A DNA stretch of 64,000 nt from Sulfuritalea sp. (GTDB lineage: Bacteria; Pseudomonadota; Gammaproteobacteria; Burkholderiales; Rhodocyclaceae). Positions 1-9,695 of the stretch are shown piece after piece. The position numbers and the translations under genes were made by a program. The stretch is taken from contig JADJQA010000040.1 of assembly GCA_016712985.1 (NCBI GenBank), positions 1 to 64,000 on the forward strand, read 5' to 3'. Position 1 is the first letter of the stretch; each line of letters opens with the position of its first letter. Under the pieces are notes generated by a model. The model saw only the letters and a program-made list of their open reading frames with translations, was not told the origin of the DNA and made no database searches.

Positions 1-1041
1 TACACCGGCGGCACCACCGGCGTATCGAAGGGCGCCACGCTGCTCAACCGCAACATCATCGCCAACATGCTGCAGGTGGAGGAATGGATGCAGCCGGCGA
101 TAAACACGCGTGCCGGCGACGAACAGATCAACTTCGTCTGCGCCCTGCCGCTGTATCACATCTTCGCGCTGACGGTCTGCAACATGATCGGCATGCGCAC
201 CGGCTCCTGCAACCTGCTGATCGCCAATCCGCGCGACATACCGGGTTTCGTCAAGGATCTGTCGAGCTTCAGGTTCAACGTGTTTCCCTGCCTCAACACC
301 CTGTTCAATGCGCTGGCCAACAATCCGGAGTTCGCCAAGCTGGATTTCTCCAGCCTGAAGATCAGTCTGGGCGGCGGCATGGCTACCCAACGGGCGGTCG
401 CGGAGAAATGGAAGGCATTGACCGGCAGCGCGATTGTCGAAGGCTACGGCCTGTCGGAAACCTCGCCGGTCGCCACCTGCAACCTGGCCAATCTAAAGGG
501 CTTTACCGGCAGCATCGGTTTGCCGGTTTCTTCAACGGAAATCGCGATTCGCGACGACAATGGCGCCGACGTGCCGCTCGGCGAGTCCGGCGAGATCTGC
601 ATTCGCGGACCGCAGGTGATGGCCGGGTACTGGAACCGGCCAGACGAGACCGCCAGGGTCATGACCGCCGACGGCTTCTTCAAGTCGGGCGATGTCGGCG
701 TGATGGATGCCGATGGCTCGACCCGCATCGTCGATCGCAAGAAGGACATGGTGCTGGTTTCGGGCTTCAACGTCTATCCGAGCGAAGTCGAGGAAGTCGC
801 CATGCATCACCCCGGCGTCATGGAAGCCGCGGTGATCGGCGTGCCCGACGAACACTCGGGCGAAGTGGTGAAGCTGTTCATCGTCAAGAAGGATCCGGCA
901 CTCACCGAAGCCGCCCTGCAGGATTTCCTGAAGAAGGAACTCACCGGCTACAAGCGGCCGAAAACCATCGAGTTCCGCACTGATTTGCCGAAGTCGCCGG
1001 TGGGCAAGATCCTCCGGCGTGAACTGCGGCCCAAGGCCTGA
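1..1041 (+). CDS. fadD: Long-chain acyl-CoA synthetase (AMP-forming), 5'-truncated by window edge
   Basis: The reading frame is open from the first base, so the gene begins left of the window; 346 codons are visible. The frame opens with the adenylate-binding signature YTGGTTGVSKG. It continues through GYGLSETSP (adenylation motif), KSGDVG, DRKKDMVLVSGFNVYPSEVEE-type hinge residues and the C-terminal SPVGKILRRELR with the catalytic lysine. These are hallmarks of the ANL superfamily of fatty acyl-CoA ligases, which activate fatty acids with ATP and CoA for beta-oxidation. The stop is followed 50 bp later by a DUF4197 gene on the same strand. Chain-length specificity cannot be read from the sequence; the symbol is by family resemblance. 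Confidence 0.88.
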   Translation, partial: YTGGTTGVSKGATLLNRNIIANMLQVEEWMQPAINTRAGDEQINFVCALPLYHIFALTVCNMIGMRTGSCNLLIANPRDIPGFVKDLSSFRFNVFPCLNTLFNALANNPEFAKLDFSSLKISLGGGMATQRAVAEKWKALTGSAIVEGYGLSETSPVATCNLANLKGFTGSIGLPVSSTEIAIRDDNGADVPLGESGEICIRGPQVMAGYWNRPDETARVMTADGFFKSGDVGVMDADGSTRIVDRKKDMVLVSGFNVYPSEVEEVAMHHPGVMEAAVIGVPDEHSGEVVKLFIVKKDPALTEAALQDFLKKELTGYKRPKTIEFRTDLPKSPVGKILRRELRPKA

Positions 1042-1090
1042 CGCCGCCCCGCCAGGATCTGACCCTGCACACTCATACTGGAGAACCCGA

Positions 1091-1771
1091 ATGCGCCCTG
1101 TTTTCGCCCTGCTTGCCGGCCTGCTGCTGGCTACCGCTGCCAATGCCCTCTCCCTCGCCGACATTTCGGGCAAGGATGCCGGCGCCGGCCTCAAGGAAGC
1201 GCTGACCCAGGGCGCCGGCAAGGCAGTGGATCTGCTGGGGAAGCCGGATGGCTTCCTCGGCAATCCGAAGGTGAAGATTCCCCGGCCCGCAAGCGTGAAA
1301 AAGGTCGAGGGGATTATGCGCGGCCTGGGCATGGGCAGGCAGGCCGATGAACTCGTCACTGCGATGAACCGCGCGGCAGAGGCGGCGGTGCCGAAAGCCA
1401 AGACACTGCTGGTGAACTCGATCAAGCAGATGTCGGTCGAGGACGCCAAGGGAATCCTGACCGGCGGTGACGATGCGGCGACCCAGTACTTTCGCCGAAC
1501 CACGTCCGGGCCGCTGGCAGAGCAGTTCAAGCCCATCGTCCGCAGCGCCATCGCCAAGGTGAAACTGGCGGAGAAGTACGACCAGCTTGCCGGCAAGGCC
1601 GCCAAGTTCGGACTGGTGCGCGAGCAGGATGCCCATCTCGAAAACTATGTCACGCAGAAGACGCTCGACGGCCTGTACCTGATGATCGCCGAAGAAGAAA
1701 AGGCGATCCGCCACGATCCCGCCGGAGCCGCCGGCAACCTGGCGAAAAAGGTCTTCGGCGCCCTCAAGTAG
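1091..1771 (+). CDS. DUF4197 family exported protein
   Basis: 226 codons. The N-terminus is a clear signal peptide (MRPVFALLAGLLLATAANA) with cleavage likely after ANA. The mature part is mostly helical with the GILTGGDDAATQYFRRTT segment and the RSAIAKVKLAEKYDQ and EEEKAIRHDPA segments typical of DUF4197 proteins. The start is the ATG that begins the signal peptide; an upstream in-frame extension overlaps the acyl-CoA synthetase stop and is unlikely. The family is widespread in proteobacteria and has no established function; periplasmic location is inferred from the signal peptide. Confidence 0.85.
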   Translation: MRPVFALLAGLLLATAANALSLADISGKDAGAGLKEALTQGAGKAVDLLGKPDGFLGNPKVKIPRPASVKKVEGIMRGLGMGRQADELVTAMNRAAEAAVPKAKTLLVNSIKQMSVEDAKGILTGGDDAATQYFRRTTSGPLAEQFKPIVRSAIAKVKLAEKYDQLAGKAAKFGLVREQDAHLENYVTQKTLDGLYLMIAEEEKAIRHDPAGAAGNLAKKVFGALK

Positions 1772-1811
1772 GGCGGGCAATAGTCGGCGCTGGTGGCACG
1801 GCAAGAATCTC

Positions 1812-1911
1812 ACCACAGAGACACAGAGACAGACGAAACCTTTCGAATCTGCAAACCCCTGCCTCAGTTGTTTGTTGACTGACTTGTTGCTGCTCTCTGT
1901 GCCTCTGTGGT
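1812..1911. repeat. Inverted repeat with 18-bp arms (CACAGAG-type intergenic element)
   Basis: The left arm (1812-1829, accacagagacacagaga) and right arm (1894-1911) are inverted copies with 17 of 18 positions matching. They bracket about 64 bp of spacer without coding signal. It fills the gap between the DUF4197 gene and rep and resembles a small non-autonomous or palindromic intergenic element. It has no T-run, so it is not a typical terminator, although it could fold in RNA. Confidence 0.7.
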
Positions 1912-1930
1912 TCAACCGCCTTAATCCATT

Positions 1931-3913
1931 ATGGTCAAACTCAACCCGGCGCAGCAGGAGGCCGTGCGCCACCTCGAAGGCCCGCTGCTGGTGCTGGCCG
2001 GCGCCGGCTCGGGGAAGACCCGGGTGATCACGCACAAGATCGCTTACCTCGTCGATGAGTACGGCATTGCGCCCTCGCATATCGCCGCGATCACCTTCAC
2101 CAACAAGGCGGCGAAGGAAATGAAGGAACGCGTCGGCAAGCTTGTCGGCGGACGTGCCGAAGGCCTGATCGTCAGTACCTTTCATGCGCTGGGGGTGCGC
2201 ATCCTTCGCCAGGAAGCCGCCGCGGCCGACCTCAAACCGGGCTTTTCGATCCTCGACGCGGCCGATACCACGGCGCTCTTCCAGGAACTCGCGGGCAGCA
2301 TCGACAAGGGCAGGCTGCACGCCCTGCAATCACGCATCTCGTTCTGGAAAAACGCGCTGGTCGATCCGCAAGCGGCGCGCAACGAGGCGGCGGACGAAAG
2401 CGAGGCCGTTGCGGCCAGGCTCTACGCCGATTACCAGCGCACCCTGCGCGCCTATCAGGCGGTGGACTTCGACGACCTGATCCGGCTTCCGGTCATGCTG
2501 CTGACAGAGCATGAGGCGCTCGCGCAGCGCTGGCGCAGCCGGCTCTGGCACCTGCTGGTGGACGAGTACCAGGACACCAATCGGGGCCAGTATCGGCTGC
2601 TGCAGTTGCTGACGCAGGGGCGCGATTCCTTCACCGCCGTCGGCGATGACGATCAGTCGATATATGCCTGGCGCGGCGCGGACAGTGAAAACCTGCGTCT
2701 GCTGAAGGACGACTACCCCAAGCTGAAGGTGGTCAAGCTGGAGCAGAACTACCGTTCCACCTCGCGCATCCTGCAAGCCGCCAACACGCTGATCGCCAAC
2801 AATCCGAAGTTGTTCGAAAAGAAGCTGTGGTCGGAGCACGGGCAGGGCGACGCGATCCACGTGCAAACCTGCCGCGATGGCGATCACGAAGCGCAATGGG
2901 TCGGTTCTCGGCTGTCCGCCCATCGCTTCGAGCGACGCACGAAGTTCTCCGACTACGCCGTCTTGTATCGCGGCAACCACCAGGCGCGTCTCATCGAGCA
3001 GCAGTTGCGCGCACAGCGCATTCCCTACGTGATCTCGGGCGGGCAATCCTTCTTCGACCGCAGCGAGATCAAGGACATCACCTGCTATCTGCGTCTGTTG
3101 GCCAACCCGGACGACGATCCGGCCTTCATCCGCGCGGTGACCACGCCCAAACGCGGAATTGGCGGTACCACGCTCGAAGCACTCGGGCGCGCCGCCGGGC
3201 GACGGCATCAGGGCCTGTTCGCCGCGATCCTGGCGCCGGGGCTGGATGCCGAACTCAATGTCAGGCAGCGCACGGCATTGCGCGAATTTTCCGACTTCAT
3301 CAATCGCATCGCAGGCCGCGCGGCAACAGAAGCTGCCGGCCAGGTGTTGAACGAGCTGATCAAGGCCATCGGCTATGAGAGCTGGCTGTTCGAATCGCTG
3401 GATGCACGCGAGGCCGAAGCCAAGTGGGCCAACGTCCGCGACTTTGTGGAATGGTTGGGACGGAAGGGCGCGGAGGAAGCCAGGACCCTGCTGGAACTGG
3501 CGCAATCCGTTGCGCTGCTGTCGATGCTGGACAAGAACGACGAGGGGCAGGATGCCGTGCAACTGGCTACCCTGCACGCTGCCAAGGGCCTCGAGTTTCG
3601 CCACGTGTTTCTGGTTGGCGTCGAGGAAGGCTTGCTGCCGCATCGCGACTCGCTCGAAGCGGCCAAGCTGGAAGAGGAGCGGCGGCTGATGTATGTCGGC
3701 ATCACGCGCGCGCAGGCCAGCCTGACCGTCACATGGTGCGAGCGGCGCAAGCAGGGCCGAGAATGGATGCCGCGCGAGCCTTCACGCTTCATCGCCGAAA
3801 TGGGCGAGGCGGTGCAGAAGGCCTCAATGCAAGGGAATACGGTTCCGGACGCCGATACCGCCCGCGCCAGGGCCGCTGGACTGCGGGCGATGCTTGCCGC
3901 GAAGCGCCAGTGA
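1931..3913 (+). CDS. rep: ATP-dependent DNA helicase Rep (UvrD/Rep superfamily 1)
   Basis: 660 residues, close to the usual length of Rep. Helicase motifs occur in order: Walker A AGAGSGKT near residue 23, TFTNKAAKEM (Ia), DEYQDTN near 211 (II), GDDDQSIYAWRG near 238 (III), QLATLHAAKGLEF near 545 (V), and EERRLMYVGITRAQ near 582 (VI). Rep is a 3'-5' helicase that helps replication forks pass protein obstacles and assists restart. It was called Rep rather than UvrD because of length and the NPAQQEAVRHLEGPLLVLAG start; a UvrD-like paralogue cannot be fully excluded. No strong ribosome-binding site precedes the ATG. The gene faces the cytochrome gene tail to tail. Confidence 0.9.
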   Translation: MVKLNPAQQEAVRHLEGPLLVLAGAGSGKTRVITHKIAYLVDEYGIAPSHIAAITFTNKAAKEMKERVGKLVGGRAEGLIVSTFHALGVRILRQEAAAADLKPGFSILDAADTTALFQELAGSIDKGRLHALQSRISFWKNALVDPQAARNEAADESEAVAARLYADYQRTLRAYQAVDFDDLIRLPVMLLTEHEALAQRWRSRLWHLLVDEYQDTNRGQYRLLQLLTQGRDSFTAVGDDDQSIYAWRGADSENLRLLKDDYPKLKVVKLEQNYRSTSRILQAANTLIANNPKLFEKKLWSEHGQGDAIHVQTCRDGDHEAQWVGSRLSAHRFERRTKFSDYAVLYRGNHQARLIEQQLRAQRIPYVISGGQSFFDRSEIKDITCYLRLLANPDDDPAFIRAVTTPKRGIGGTTLEALGRAAGRRHQGLFAAILAPGLDAELNVRQRTALREFSDFINRIAGRAATEAAGQVLNELIKAIGYESWLFESLDAREAEAKWANVRDFVEWLGRKGAEEARTLLELAQSVALLSMLDKNDEGQDAVQLATLHAAKGLEFRHVFLVGVEEGLLPHRDSLEAAKLEEERRLMYVGITRAQASLTVTWCERRKQGREWMPREPSRFIAEMGEAVQKASMQGNTVPDADTARARAAGLRAMLAAKRQ

Positions 3914-4228
3914 GCCGGCTGCAATCCATGTGAACGGTGGTCTGAAGTTCGACGATGCAAATGCAATAATATCCGTGATTCGCCGCAATGTTCAGCCAGG
4001 CGCAATCTCCCTCCACTTCAAGGGTAGGGTCGGGATCGGGAATTTGGCGTGTTTGTCCGCTCTGTGCAATCCCATCCGTCCCTCCACCCCCCCCGTGAAG
4101 GGGGCAGAGCGAAGCCAGTTCATGCCCTGGCATGCGGGCTGAACATTGTGGCTAATCCGGAAAACACTCAAGAAATGGGACCGCGCGCGGTCCCTTTTGC
4201 GATACGGGAAAGGTCCTGCGGCGGCTGA
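3914..4228. other. Convergent intergenic region between rep and the cytochrome gene
   Basis: No gene is supported here. It holds a perfect GC-rich palindrome acting as terminator near its right end. It also holds a 16-bp string (gctgaacattgtggct, 4138-4153) that recurs at 54906-54921 beside another intergenic repeat. Confidence 0.6.
4177..4198 (+). terminator. Rho-independent terminator downstream of rep
   Basis: A perfect 18-bp palindrome, gggaccgc paired with gcggtccc around a 2-base centre, is followed by TTTT on the plus strand. It lies between two convergent genes, so it ends rep transcription and may also stop transcription from the opposite side. Confidence 0.75.
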
Positions 4229-4708
4229 TTACTTGCCCGCCGGCTCCTTGAACTTGCCGCCGGATTTGTTTGCGACAAAGACAATGGCGGCAGCGAGCTC
4301 CGTATCGTTGGCGTCCGAACCGCCTTTTGGCGGCATCGCATTCTTGCCGGCAATCGCCGACTTCAGCAGTCCGTCGAGTCCCAGCGCCAGGCGCGGCGCC
4401 CAGGCGCCCTTGTCGCCCAGCTTGGGAGCGCCAGCCACGCCAGCGTCATGACAGGCGGCGCAGGCGGCCTGGTAAATCTGCTCGCCGCTGCGTGCGGCGC
4501 CACCGGCGGCCACCGGCGCCGCGATCTTCAATGTGGCAACCGGCGCGATGCGAAGGTTTGCCGCTTCCGGGTCAACCGGTTTGGTGCCCTTCGCCGTATT
4601 CGCGATCGATATCATTGCGACGACGAAGACAACGCTACCGAGGGCGATTACCAGGGCCCAGGCGATGATCTTCTGGAAATTGAATTCGGAATCTGTACTG
4701 GCGGACAT
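4229..4708 (-). CDS. Membrane-anchored c-type cytochrome (cytochrome c5 family)
   Basis: 159 residues from the ATG preceded by an AGGAA ribosome-binding site; an upstream in-frame ATG lacks one. A single hydrophobic helix (roughly residues 13-35, IIAWALVIALGSVVFVVAMI) anchors the protein. It is followed by an Ala/Pro-rich linker and one haem-binding CAACH motif. The axial methionine is probably in NAMPPKGG near the C-terminus. The spacing and the GAPKLGDKGAWAPR segment match class I c5-type cytochromes, periplasmic electron carriers often feeding oxidases or reductases. No partner complex is adjacent, so its specific donor and acceptor are unknown. Confidence 0.87.
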   Translation of the reverse strand: MSASTDSEFNFQKIIAWALVIALGSVVFVVAMISIANTAKGTKPVDPEAANLRIAPVATLKIAAPVAAGGAARSGEQIYQAACAACHDAGVAGAPKLGDKGAWAPRLALGLDGLLKSAIAGKNAMPPKGGSDANDTELAAAIVFVANKSGGKFKEPAGK

Positions 4709-4806
4709 GATGTATTCCTGTTGGTTGGCTGATTTCGGGCGAAGTATAAACAATCCCGCGCAAGGCAGCGGTAAAATGCATTTTGGCCATTCTGGCCGTC
4801 CACAGC

Positions 4807-4882
4807 GCGCTCGTAGCTCAATGGATAGAGTACTGGCCTCCGAAGCCAGGGGTTGTGGGTTCGATCCCCGCCGAGCGCGCCA
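4807..4882 (+). tRNA. tRNA-Arg (anticodon CCG)
   Basis: The 76-nt sequence folds as a standard cloverleaf. The acceptor arms GCGCTCG/CGAGCGC pair fully, with discriminator G and encoded CCA. The D-arm contains AGCTCAATGGATAGAGT, the anticodon stem is CTGGC/GCCAG with loop CTCCGAA (anticodon CCG), and the T-arm contains GGTTCGATCC. The 3' part of this gene is duplicated 40 kb away, marking it as an integration target. Confidence 0.96.
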
Positions 4883-4883
4883 T
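4834..4883 (+). repeat. attL: Left attachment site (50-bp direct repeat in the tRNA 3' part)
   Basis: These 50 bp, from the anticodon stem to one base past CCA, recur without mismatch at 44970-45019. The repeat covers the anticodon loop, T-arm and acceptor end, a classical tyrosine-integrase crossover target. The tRNA remains whole at this end because the island copy restores its 3' half. Confidence 0.88.
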
Positions 4884-5515
4884 TAATGCTGGGCTTTTAG
4901 TGAAAGTGGTTGCTAACTGATATCGCGGGTCCGGGACATATTTTGTCCCCGACCGTCCCCGTTTTGTGCCCGACTGCCCCGGCCTGCATGTCTCTGAAAT
5001 GTCCCCATCGGGCACATTTCCACTCTGGTGACTTGATTCGGTTCCCTCGTCGTCAATGAAGGCATATCCAGTTTTTCGTCCTGCCCGTAGGTATGGAATA
5101 TTTTCTAACGAAATCCAAGGCTGATGGCTTGAGCCGCATTGTCGGCCTTTGACAATTCGTGCACATAGCGGATTCATCACTCCACGCTTGAGTAGCCATG
5201 CTCAGCGACGGCGGAACCCCTCCCAATAGACTGCCTGATAGCGGCAACTGAATATGCATATCTGAGCGGACGGTCCCGAGAAAATGGCAGGCAGCTCCGT
5301 GCCCTGAGCCGTCATAGGTCGTTCGCATACTGAATGGCTGATCCATATTTTAGACCGGACGTCTTGTAAAAACAAATGGGTCACTGAACGACAAAAGTCG
5401 AATCACACGGCGACGACGTCAGTGCGGATATTCCGTCGCATTGGTCTACTTATTAAATGGATGAATCACTCCCAACTTGGATATTGAAAACGAATGACGG
5501 GAACGCGCATAGCCG
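4884..5515. other. Gene-poor left end of the island
   Basis: About 630 bp with lower GC than the surroundings and no recognisable protein. Just inside the attachment site are alternating gtcccc/ttttgtcccc strings (4941-4985), including a 13-mer shared with the integrase end. Short open frames exist, but none has a ribosome-binding site, codon bias or a recognisable family. Confidence 0.6.
4955..4967 (+). repeat. Candidate integrase arm-site string gtccccgttttgt (left end)
   Basis: The 13-mer occurs here, 72 bp inside the left attachment repeat. It occurs again at 44881-44893, 77 bp inside the right one, in the same strand orientation. Each is accompanied by an additional ttttgtccccg string. 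Placement near both element ends suggests integrase or excisionase arm binding; this is inference from position only. Confidence 0.4.
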
Positions 5516-5864
5516 TCACGTACTAAGTGGTGCCCCCTTCTGGTTGATCGCGGCGACCAAGCCAACTGAGCACATGTTCTCGGTAGTCAGGTAGCGAAGG
5601 AATGTGCGCAACGCACTCACAACTAGGTTCAACAGGATCGGCTGGATCTGGTTGCAGCCCCCTAAGGCCTTCAACACCGTGATGCTGAGCGACAGCAAGG
5701 CCACCACCGACCGCAGCGAGGTGTAGACCAGGCCCATCACGCTCCAGAACCAGCACCGTGCGCAGGATTCGCTGGGTCTTCAGCTGCCGGTTTGACGTCT
5801 GTTCCTCTGGCGTCCCCCAGACAATTCTTTTGAGACGACCCAGCAAACCTGTGTCGAATTTCAC
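5516..5864 (-). pseudogene. Truncated, frame-shifted YihY-family membrane protein remnant
   Basis: The first ~43 codons (start MKFDTGLLGRLKRIVWG, then QRILRTVLVLERD) match the beginning of the intact YihY-family gene at 34008-35378. After a frame shift near 5740 the similarity continues as MGLVYTSLRSVVALLSLSITVLKALGGCNQIQPILL, against MGLVYTTLLSIVPMLALSFSVLKAFGVYNQIQPML in the intact copy. The last ~300 codons are missing. The start codon overlaps the stop of the DUF748 gene (ATGA), as expected for a former two-gene operon. It is clearly a decayed paralogue and cannot form the six-helix channel-like fold. Confidence 0.8.
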
Positions 5865-8800
5865 TTTGCGATCTCCAGTTCGAGTTGCACGGCCACGGCC
5901 TTTGGATTGCTTTTGGGCGCCTGACGCACTGTGCCGAGCACGACGCGCGCGGCGGAAACGCCGCCAACCGTCGTCAGTTCGCGTTTTACCGCCGCGCCGC
6001 GCCGGGTGGCCAGTTCGCTGAGCGTCTGGTCGGAAATCGGCGGCTCCGCGATCAACTGGTCGAGCAGCCCCTGATAGAACGCCGAGGCATTGTCCGGCTG
6101 CCGTGTTGCGGAAGACGATGCGCCTGCGTCGTTGGGTCTGCTGTCATCCATGCGGCGCTTCAATGCGTCGAGCACCTCGGGCGCGTAGCGCTGGCGGAAG
6201 GCCGCCTCGATGGCTTGTCGTGCCCGAGGATTCGCTGGGTCTATCGGCCCGGGATCCTCGCCGACAGCCAATTCGATCCCCATGCGTTCGAGGATTTCGT
6301 CGCGCAGCGCCAGCGACTTCAGCGCCGGCGCGTCTTCCGTGACGGCATAGGTCGGCGGTACGCCAAGCGTCAGCGCCGGCCGTTCCTTCAACGCGCGCGC
6401 CACGGTGGCGAGCTTCTCGCGCTCGGGCGGCGCCAGGACATCGCGGCCGGGCTCGAAGTCGATCGTGTCGAGGTTCTTTTCCGTGGAGCCGAACAGCGCG
6501 GCTATTGCCCGGAACGGCGCGGAGACGATGCCGCCCAACAGGCTGCCGAAGGCCTTGCCGATCAGCGCGCCATAGTCGAACTGCGGATCGCTGAGATCCC
6601 CGCTGACCGGCAGCCCGACGTCGATCACGCCGTTGGAGTCCTTCAGAATCGCGATGGCAAGTTCGAGCGGCAGGTCGATGGCGTCGGGACTCTCGACTTT
6701 TTCGCCGAGCTCGACCTGCTTGAGCACGATCTTGTTCTCGCCCACCAGCTTGTTGTCCTTGACCCGGTATTGCAGATCCAGCTCCAGTCGTCCCGAGGCA
6801 ATCCTGTAACCGGCGAACTTCGCCACATAGGGCGACAGCGACGTCATCTCCAGGTTGCGGAAGGCCATGTCGACCTCGGTGAGCCGCGTTGGTCGTCGCA
6901 CGTTGATCTGGCCGCCGATCTTCGCCGCGCCGTACTCGTCCACCCGCGCCTCGAGTTGCAACTTCGAATGACGGCTGGCGTCACTGCCAAGGCCCGTAAT
7001 GACGCCATGCAATTCATGCATGCGAACCCCGAACGGCGGGCGCAGGCTCAGGTCCGAGAACTCCATGACACCGCCGGAGACCCGGACGCGCGCGATCGTC
7101 ACCGGAAATCCATTGCTTCCCGTGGCATGTCGGGCCACGGCGGGTTCATGTTCCTTCGGCTTTTTCAACGCGCCCATCAGGTTCGCCCTGTGGTCTTCGT
7201 CGATGATCAATCGCCCGGACGGGTTCTCGACTCGCAGTTCGCCGATGTCGACGCGGTGCGGCCAGAGCGTCAGCGCCATATCGTCGGTGGCGATCGAGCC
7301 CCAGGCGAGAAACGGTCGCGGCGGCTCGACTTCCTCCAGCAGCACCTGCTCGACCGCAATCCTGCCATCATAAGCCAGACGGGCGCCGGCACCCGCCTGG
7401 TCGCCGTAGCGCAGCCGCCCCGCGGCCGATAGCGTGCCCCCCGCGATTCGCAGATCCGCGAACTGCGACAGGTAGGATTGCAGCGGCGCCAGCGGCGCTT
7501 CGGCGATCGTTAGCTTCAGGTTCGAGTTTCCATTGTTGACGCGGACCTGTCCGCTGGCCGCAACCTGTCCGCCACCGGCGATCTTCGCCTGGAGGTCGAT
7601 CTGCATCGGTTCGGCGGATGCTGCCGTATCGATGGCGGAGATGCGCGCGCCGATCTCTTCCAGTCCGACCGCCAATGCCGGCGACTCGCGTCGATCCTCG
7701 AAACCAACCGCCAGGCCATCCACCGCGACCGACTTCAGCGAAATTCGCCACGGCGCCGGCGGCTGACCGACTGCGAAGGCTCACGCGGCCGGCGACGGCA
7801 TGACGGGCCCGCTGGTCCGCGGCGATTCGGCCGCGGCGGCAGCCGGTGTTGCCGCTGCCGCCATCAGGCCAGTCCAGTTGAATCTTCCTTGCGCGTCGAA
7901 GCCGGTCTGGATTCTGCCTTTGGAAAGACTCAGGCCTTCGATGGCGACCAGCCGCTCGCGGAGCTTGAGGCTGCCGCCCGACAGTTTTGCCCTTTCCAGT
8001 CGTAGCAGTTCGCTCATGGCGTCTGTCGGGTTGCGCACGACGGCGCCGGCCAGTTCCGCGGTCAGTCCGTCGGCGAGGATGTCGGGCGGACCATCGGCAA
8101 TCGTCAGCAGCAGCGACGCAGCGCCAAGACTGGCGTTCGAGACCTGCCCGACTTCAGTCGCAGACCCGTGGGCAACCACGCCGGCCGAGGCCAGGCGCAG
8201 CGTTGCGTCCTCCAGGCGGGTCCGGAATCCGGCTGCCTGGGGCGATGCGCCGCCGGTCGACGCGCGAAACGCTCCGAAGTCTGCCCTGCGCGTGAAGCGA
8301 CGCGATCCCCTGTCGCACGTCAGGCCGAACCCCTAGCCGCACCGCGCCGCCGGCGATTTCCAGCCGCCCTGCGGTCCGCGCCAGCGCCGCGTTTCGCCGC
8401 CGAGCGTCGCGCCGCAGGTCGATGCCGTCGGCGGCGGCTGATCAGTCGCGCGCCCGCGATCGACAGTTTGGGCTGGCGCAACTCGACGCGCGTAGCGGCG
8501 GGGGCCGCGAAATCGGCCGAAGCCGCCAGTTTGAGGTCGGCCGAATCGACATTCGGCTGCGGCCCGTGGTTGCGTCGTTGAAGGCGAGCGCAATGTTCGG
8601 ATTTCGGCGTTCGCCACCGAGACGCGCCATGGACCTGGCGCCGTCGTTTCGCGCGGCGACGCGGCGGTGGCGCGCAGCGTTGTCGCGCAGTCGATGCCAC
8701 CCGCGGAATTGATCGATGCGGCGATCCCGCCATTCGTCAGTCGCAATTCGCCGAAGCTCGCTTCGTGTCGGTCGAAGTCGACGCGCCCCTGCGTCAGCGC

Positions 8801-9695
8801 CAGCGTCTCGATCGCCGCCAACGGAGCCTGGCCACCGGGCGCCCTGATCGACAGCGAGCCAATTTCGAGATCGACATCCCGCGCGCTGGCCGACAGGGCG
8901 CCCTGGCGATGACGCAAGCTCGAGGTCGCCCGCGGAAATCGATTCTTCCGGAGGACGAGTCGAGCGCAGCGAGATCCGACAGACCCCTGGCCAAGCTAGC
9001 CAGCTTGATCGCCTTCAGGGCCAGTCGTCCGCTCGTCGCGACCGGATTCAGCGCCAGATCGCCGCTGGCTTGCAGGGATCCACCGTCCGCCGTCCGCGCC
9101 GAGAGCCGGTACCGCGCGGTCCGTGTCGGCAGGGTTGAAAGATTGCCTACCTCCAGTCCCAGCGTCTCGATGCGGGTCACCAGCGGCTCGTCCAGCCGCA
9201 TGTCGGCGAACTCGATGCACCCGTCCGCGAGGGCGAGGCGTTGCATGACAAGTGGCAGCAGCGGCTGGTCTTCCTTGCCTGCCTTGAGTTCGCGCAGGCG
9301 ATCGAGCAACGCCGCAAAGTTGCCGCGGCCGTTCTTGTCGACGCTCACGTACTGAGCGTCGGTTCCTCGGACCCCTCGCCTTTGGGCAATGGTCCACGCG
9401 CGATCGATGGCGCTGCGCAACTTGAAATCCGCCAGCAGGCGCTTGACGCCCAGCATCGGGCCGCCTGCACCATCGGCGAGGACGAGATCCTCGGCATCCA
9501 GCCGGAAAGACGGGGATTGAAGCGTAGCACGCCGATCCTGATGCGGTGCCGGAGCAGATCCTGCGCCTGGCTTTCGATCTGCCATTTGACGATTGCCGGA
9601 AGCGCCAGAAAGCCGCAGGCCAGATACAGCACGAACAGACCCATGGCCGTGAGGGCAGGAGTGCTGAACAGTATCTTGCGCAGTCGGTTTTTCAT
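5861..9695 (-). pseudogene. DUF748 (AsmA-like) protein gene with many frame shifts and an in-frame stop
   Basis: The start ATG opens a membrane anchor (MKNRLRKILFSTPALTAMG, then LFVLYLACGFLALPAIVKW). The last ~640 codons are open and carry DUF748 features: FPVTIARVRVSGGVMEFSDLSLRP, repeated beta-strand segments, GLPVSGDLSDPQFDYGALIGKA and SLLGGIVSAPFRAIAALFG. The full span (~1,278 codons) fits the family. The N-terminal half shifts frame at least seven times (near 9518, 8930, 8905, 8610, 8580, 8430, 8290). A TGA lies in frame at 7781-7783 within a Pro/Ala linker. Family members are large periplasm-spanning AsmA/TamB-like proteins thought to act in envelope lipid transport. Whether the damage is real decay or poor sequence is unresolved. 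Confidence 0.75.

Noticed and set aside
5885..7432. 515-codon rightward frame opposite the DUF748 gene
   Set aside because: Arg/Gln-rich shadow of the intact C-terminal half of the DUF748 frame; no recognisable domain.
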